Made by a program: the position numbers and the translations under genes. Of a DNA stretch of 64,000 nucleotides, positions 60,686 to 64,000 are shown one piece after another (the stretch's first letter is position 1; each line of letters starts with the position of its first letter). The notes under the pieces are model-generated. The model saw only the letters and a program-made list of their open reading frames with translations. It did not search any database and was not told where the DNA came from. Origin of the DNA: Solicoccozyma terricola (taxonomy: Eukaryota; Basidiomycota; Tremellomycetes; Filobasidiales; Piskurozymaceae); the NCBI GenBank assembly GCA_001600875.1, contig BCLD01000011.1, forward strand, positions 498,834-562,833, given 5' to 3'.

Positions 60686-60802
60686 TGTCTTCCCACCCTC
60701 TCCCGTCCATTCCTCTCACGACCGATCAACGAATCACTTGATGTCTAAAAAGAAAAAATGTATGTTGTACAACCTTGAGGCATTTGTTTTGGACTCTCTG
60801 AA

Positions 60803-62335
60803 CTACGCCTTGAGTTCGGAAGGCATGACTGCGTCTTCAGCACCAGCAACGGCGTTACGAGCGCCTGCGTGGAAGTCGTCGTCATTAGCCGTCCACACGC
60901 CACTCCTTCTGAGGTCGCGGTTGACTCACAAAGGTCCGCCATGGCTTGCCTGGCCTCGATAGTGGCCGACCCGATGTGAGGTAATACGACACAACGAGGT
61001 TCCTTGACGAGCGGGTGGTCGGCCGTAATGTTCGGTTCTCCTGCTACAACGTCGAGACCTGCACCGAAGATCTTGCCAGAATGGAGGGCTTTTGCAAGAG
61101 CATCCGAATCGACCACGGGTCCCTGATTTGGGGGGGGGGGAAGGGGAAGAGCTGCCGGTCAGTGTCACTTCGTCACAGCTCGACGCAACTCCCCTCCTGT
61201 ACACACCCTCGCACAATTGATCAACACCGATGTCGACTTCATCCTCCCAATAAACTCCTCTCCAACTAAATTCGTGGTGCTCTTGGTCAAACTACACAAC
61301 ACGATCAGCACATCCGCCTCTCTCGCAAGCTCCTCCTTTTGAACATGTTGAACGTGGATTCCAAATCTATTTGAATAATCCTCATCCATCTGTTTCTGAT
61401 TCGATCGTGCTCCAGATGTCGTGTATAGACATCGTGGTGCTTGAGGGTGACTGATTGGCTTGGTGAATGCGAGCAGTCGACTGAGAACGGCGTGAGAGAT
61501 CCGGCCGAACCCTAGGAAACCGATCGTGAGATTCGGAGCGCTAAGTGCGGGTCCAGTGAGGAGGAAAGGTGACCAAGGAGTTTGTGGCCACTGCGTGTGA
61601 GGGAGGGTAATTGTCATCAGTGGGTCGTCCCACTGTGTTGAAGCACGGACTTTGCACTTGCCTTTCCATCCTTCACGATCGACATAGCCTCTCCTGCTCT
61701 TCTAGTTGCCATCAGGACTAGCATGACAGTCGTATCTGCCACTGCGTCATTGAGGACATCTGGGGTGTAACCAAGGCGGATATTCCGCTCTCGTAAAACC
61801 GCAAGGTCAATGTGGTCTACGGCTCTACCGTCAGCTTTCTGGCAAGGTGAGAAGATGTTCAGGATGGATCAAGAGCTCACCATAACCGACACTGAAAGTA
61901 GATACTGCTTTGAGTTGTGTTCCAGCTGTATTCCCCGCTAGTTAAATCTCTGAGATCAACGCGAAACAGTTTGGAGCAGAAAAGACTTGCCAGCATCTAA
62001 AAGCTCGGTGTCTACCTGTGATGCGATTGGCAAAACACCATCCGTCAGACCAAATCTCCCTTTCCTGATCCATCTCCTGCCGTCGAAATCGCACAAACCT
62101 TGTCACTCATAGACACACATATTGCATGAGCTCCCTTGACGTTATCCAATACCCACTGACGAGGTGCAGGTCCTACTTCATCTCTGTGCACGAGCTTGAG
62201 GGGGGAACGAGCGATTAGAGAAAGGTGCATTCGGTGTTGGCTCGCGGCGAGAGATTTACCGCTCACTTCATGTCCCGATCGCTCAAGCACGCCCAACGCA
62301 TCCTTGCCGATATCTCTAGTGACGACGATCTTCAT
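60803..62335 (-). CDS. D-2-hydroxyacid dehydrogenase (glyoxylate/hydroxypyruvate reductase type)
   Basis: NAD(P)H-dependent reductase of glyoxylate/hydroxypyruvate-like 2-keto acids (GRHPR family). Exons 62335-62267, 62194-62099, 62016-61992 (25 nt), 61925-61881, 61816-61662, 61590-61207, 61122-60930 and 60864-60803 close in phase, 342 aa. Motifs: MKIVVTRDIG, KAVSTFSVGYDHID, nucleotide-binding TIGFLGFGRISHAVL, catalytic Arg in INCARGPVVD, Glu in GLDVVAGEPNI and His in VLPHIGSATIEAR. Introns 3 and 5 begin with GCAAGT, so the gene has two GC-AG introns. A G-run (61129-61140) sits in intron 6. It is convergent with CEG1. Confidence 0.9.
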
Positions 62336-62609
62336 ACTGCGTGCGAGGAGGTGGGTGTTGGAGGGAGTGGTGGGTGGTGTGTGGTGGGTGGTGGGTGTTT
62401 TGGTGTTGGAGGGAAGTGGCTGTTTCAGTTGAATGACCATCCAAGCCGCGGCCCGGAGTTAGACCGGGTGGCAATTCATGCAGAGAGCAGCACGCAACTT
62501 GTATATTTCATCATCATCAACCAAGTCAGTCCCTGTCGTCGAGCACCAGGCCCTGGCGACATCGGGAGCAGTCTGTTACATCAGTCCGAGGGCCACGTTT
62601 CCTCTCTCT

Positions 62610-64000
62610 TTAATCCCGACGACGACCAGCATCGACAGCACCCTCCTCCAATCTCCTACGCCACACCACCTCCTTCTCCTGATGCGTCAACTTATCCCAC
62701 TCAATGGTATCCGGAATCGTACGTCCAATTCTCCTCAACCCTCGAATCGACCGGGTAACTTTACGCCTTCGCATGCATTTACCGGACGAGGATGAGGTGG
62801 ATGACATCCCATCTGAGATTATACCTACGACGGCGTGGTTTGTCGATGTAGATGTGGATGAAGCACTTGTAGAGCTCGCAGTATTAAACACCGCATCAAC
62901 TTGAGCCGTTGCAGTTGCGGTTGCCGTTGCCGTTGCACCAGCGGGATCAGTCGATGAGACGACAGAGTTGGTGGATGTCTTAACATTGGCATAAAGATCA
63001 GTTTGCGCTCCATCCTTAAAGCCGTAATCTTCATTATCTGTTGGAAAACGGAGGAGAGGAGAGATTAGCCACCTATAAAGATAAAGGAAAAAAAGGGGTC
63101 CAACGTACAGAATGGCGGGTCGTATTGATATGAGAATACGTTATTTCGTTCTTTCTGAAACCAATAAATCGGCTGACGTGGTCCAATTGTACAATTTGTC
63201 TTATCCACAGGACATTTCCGAGGTGGTAGTGCTAGAACGAAAGAAAAAAAAGGCCAGAAAGTTCAGTGATGTTATGCCGGCACACAAACCCCCCGAACAC
63301 CCAAAACACCAAACATATATTCACCTTCAGGTATAGGAACCGTATTTGTCGCTCCGGTAACATTACATCTATACACCGTATGATAAATCTGTTGAGATCC
63401 TGAATCGACAGAATGTACCCAACCCCAGGAACAATGACATCCACCAGGTGGACAAGCAGGTAGATCGGATGGAATATCGTATGAAACATGCTTGAACCAA
63501 ACGGATTGTCTGATTGTTGATATCACAGCGAAATCTTCAGGTTTAAGATCATCGGGGTTGGATTTATCTGAAGGGAAAAAAAAAAAAAAAAAAAAAAAAA
63601 AGAAAAAAAGAAGAGTGTAGATGAGAAAACAACAATCCGTAAGGTGAGCCTCCTCCCGATTGCAATGACCAAGGATACCACCGGAAACCCGGTTTAATAC
63701 GTACAAGCTATCGCCAATGCTGTTCCTTTTAAATCCGTAGGGTTCGTACTACCCAGTTGGTCCTGAGTATGCATCCCTCCATTACCTGATGTGGAACCGA
63801 TACCTAATAATGGAATCGATTGACAATTCAGCAGGGTTGAATGGGGGCTTTTTTTTTTTGACTACAACGCGAAACTTACTGTCACACGCATAAATCCCGG
63901 TTTGTTGAGCTGGGTTCTGACCGAATGTAGTGAGAGCTAACAAGGGGAGATCCCAAACCATCAGCAAGAAAAAGACGCAAACGAAAGCGTCAAACCCCCC
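62610..64000 (-). CDS. LPMO-like secreted protein (5' end outside window)
   Basis: Exons: right edge to 63880, 63803-63705, 63567-63325, 63231-63109 and 63037-62610; phases close. Readable blocks: LPLLALTTFGQNPAQQTGIY, GTALAIAYKSNPDDLKPEDF, PPGGCHCSWGWVHSVDSGSQ, YRCNVTGATNTVP, GPRQPIYWFQKERNNVF and PPFYNEDYGFKDGAQTDLY. I associate this block order with a basidiomycete family of secreted proteins related to lytic polysaccharide monooxygenases. Copper binding cannot be judged because the N-terminal His would lie outside the window. The C-terminus is Ser/Thr/Ala-rich, then basic (RRRKVTRSIRGLRR). A GTACGA inside the last exon could be another donor. It is tandem with the dehydrogenase gene. Confidence 0.7.
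63578..63609. repeat. Poly-A/T tract in LPMO-like intron
   Basis: About 24 A followed by GAAAAAAAG. On the coding strand this is the polypyrimidine tract before the acceptor at 63568-63569. Confidence 0.9.

Overview
This is a stretch of nuclear genome from a basidiomycete yeast. It is most likely a tremellomycete of the Cryptococcus/Kwoniella type, judged from gene content and style without a database search. Genes are rich in short introns (mostly 50-75 nt) with GTGAGT/GTAAGT-type donors and CTGAC/CTAAC-type branch sites. Intergenic spaces are small, and the protein set is fungal housekeeping (CDC37, long-form tRNase Z, exocyst SEC15, V-ATPase subunit C, MCM4, capping enzyme). Exons were assembled by hand from both strands. 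In almost every gene the reading phase closes exactly over all exons, which is the main support for the models.

Layout. 1-971 (-): 3' part of a DNAJC9-like J protein. 1340-3286 (+) CDC37. 3663-6975 (+) tRNase Z. 7091-7768 (-) GINS subunit PSF1. 7998-9182 (-) GPI-anchored Cys-rich secreted protein. 9761-10444 (-) SET-domain protein. 10645-11501 (+) JTB-like membrane protein. 11726-15107 (-) GPATCH1-like splicing factor. 15398-18511 (+) CDC7 kinase. 18856-19776 (+) IQ-motif protein. 19920-23791 (-) IML2/TTC39 family. 24279-26275 (+) VMA5. 26284-30465 (+) ELG1. 30648-33940 (+) SEC15. 34080-35089 (-) and 35279-36169 (-) two uncharacterised membrane proteins. 37181 (+) a presequence-bearing gene cut by a 467-N gap. 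38096-40279 (+) a GFO/IDH/MocA oxidoreductase whose 5' end is lost in that gap. 40971-43661 (+) an MFS transporter. 43923-44709 (+) a small helical protein. 45080-46128 (-) an Rds1/ferritin-like secreted protein. 47110-47692 (+) an LYR protein. 47816-50989 (-) RIX7/NVL, interrupted by a second gap. 51216-52914 (+) an NDUFA9-like mitochondrial SDR. 53075-54046 (-) SPC2. 54266-58370 (-) MCM4. 58581-60685 (+) CEG1. 60803-62335 (-) a D-2-hydroxyacid dehydrogenase. 62610-64000 (-) an LPMO-like secreted protein running off the right end.

How the genes relate. This is ordinary eukaryotic gene order, not operons, but several products share pathways: PSF1, CDC7, MCM4 and ELG1 (with DNAJC9) all act at the replication fork; SPC2, SEC15 and VMA5 act in secretion and the endomembrane system; RIX7, tRNase Z, CEG1 and GPATCH1 act in RNA processing.

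The most unusual things are in gene architecture. They are a dispersed GAGCGNAGCGA repeat found in three over-long introns, a 123-bp tandem repeat in ELG1 that carries copies of its own 3' splice site, micro-exons of 7, 11, 18 and 20 nt, two GC-AG introns in one gene, and an AUG-less presequence-like extension upstream of tRNase Z. I see no transposon, CRISPR array, rRNA or tRNA gene.
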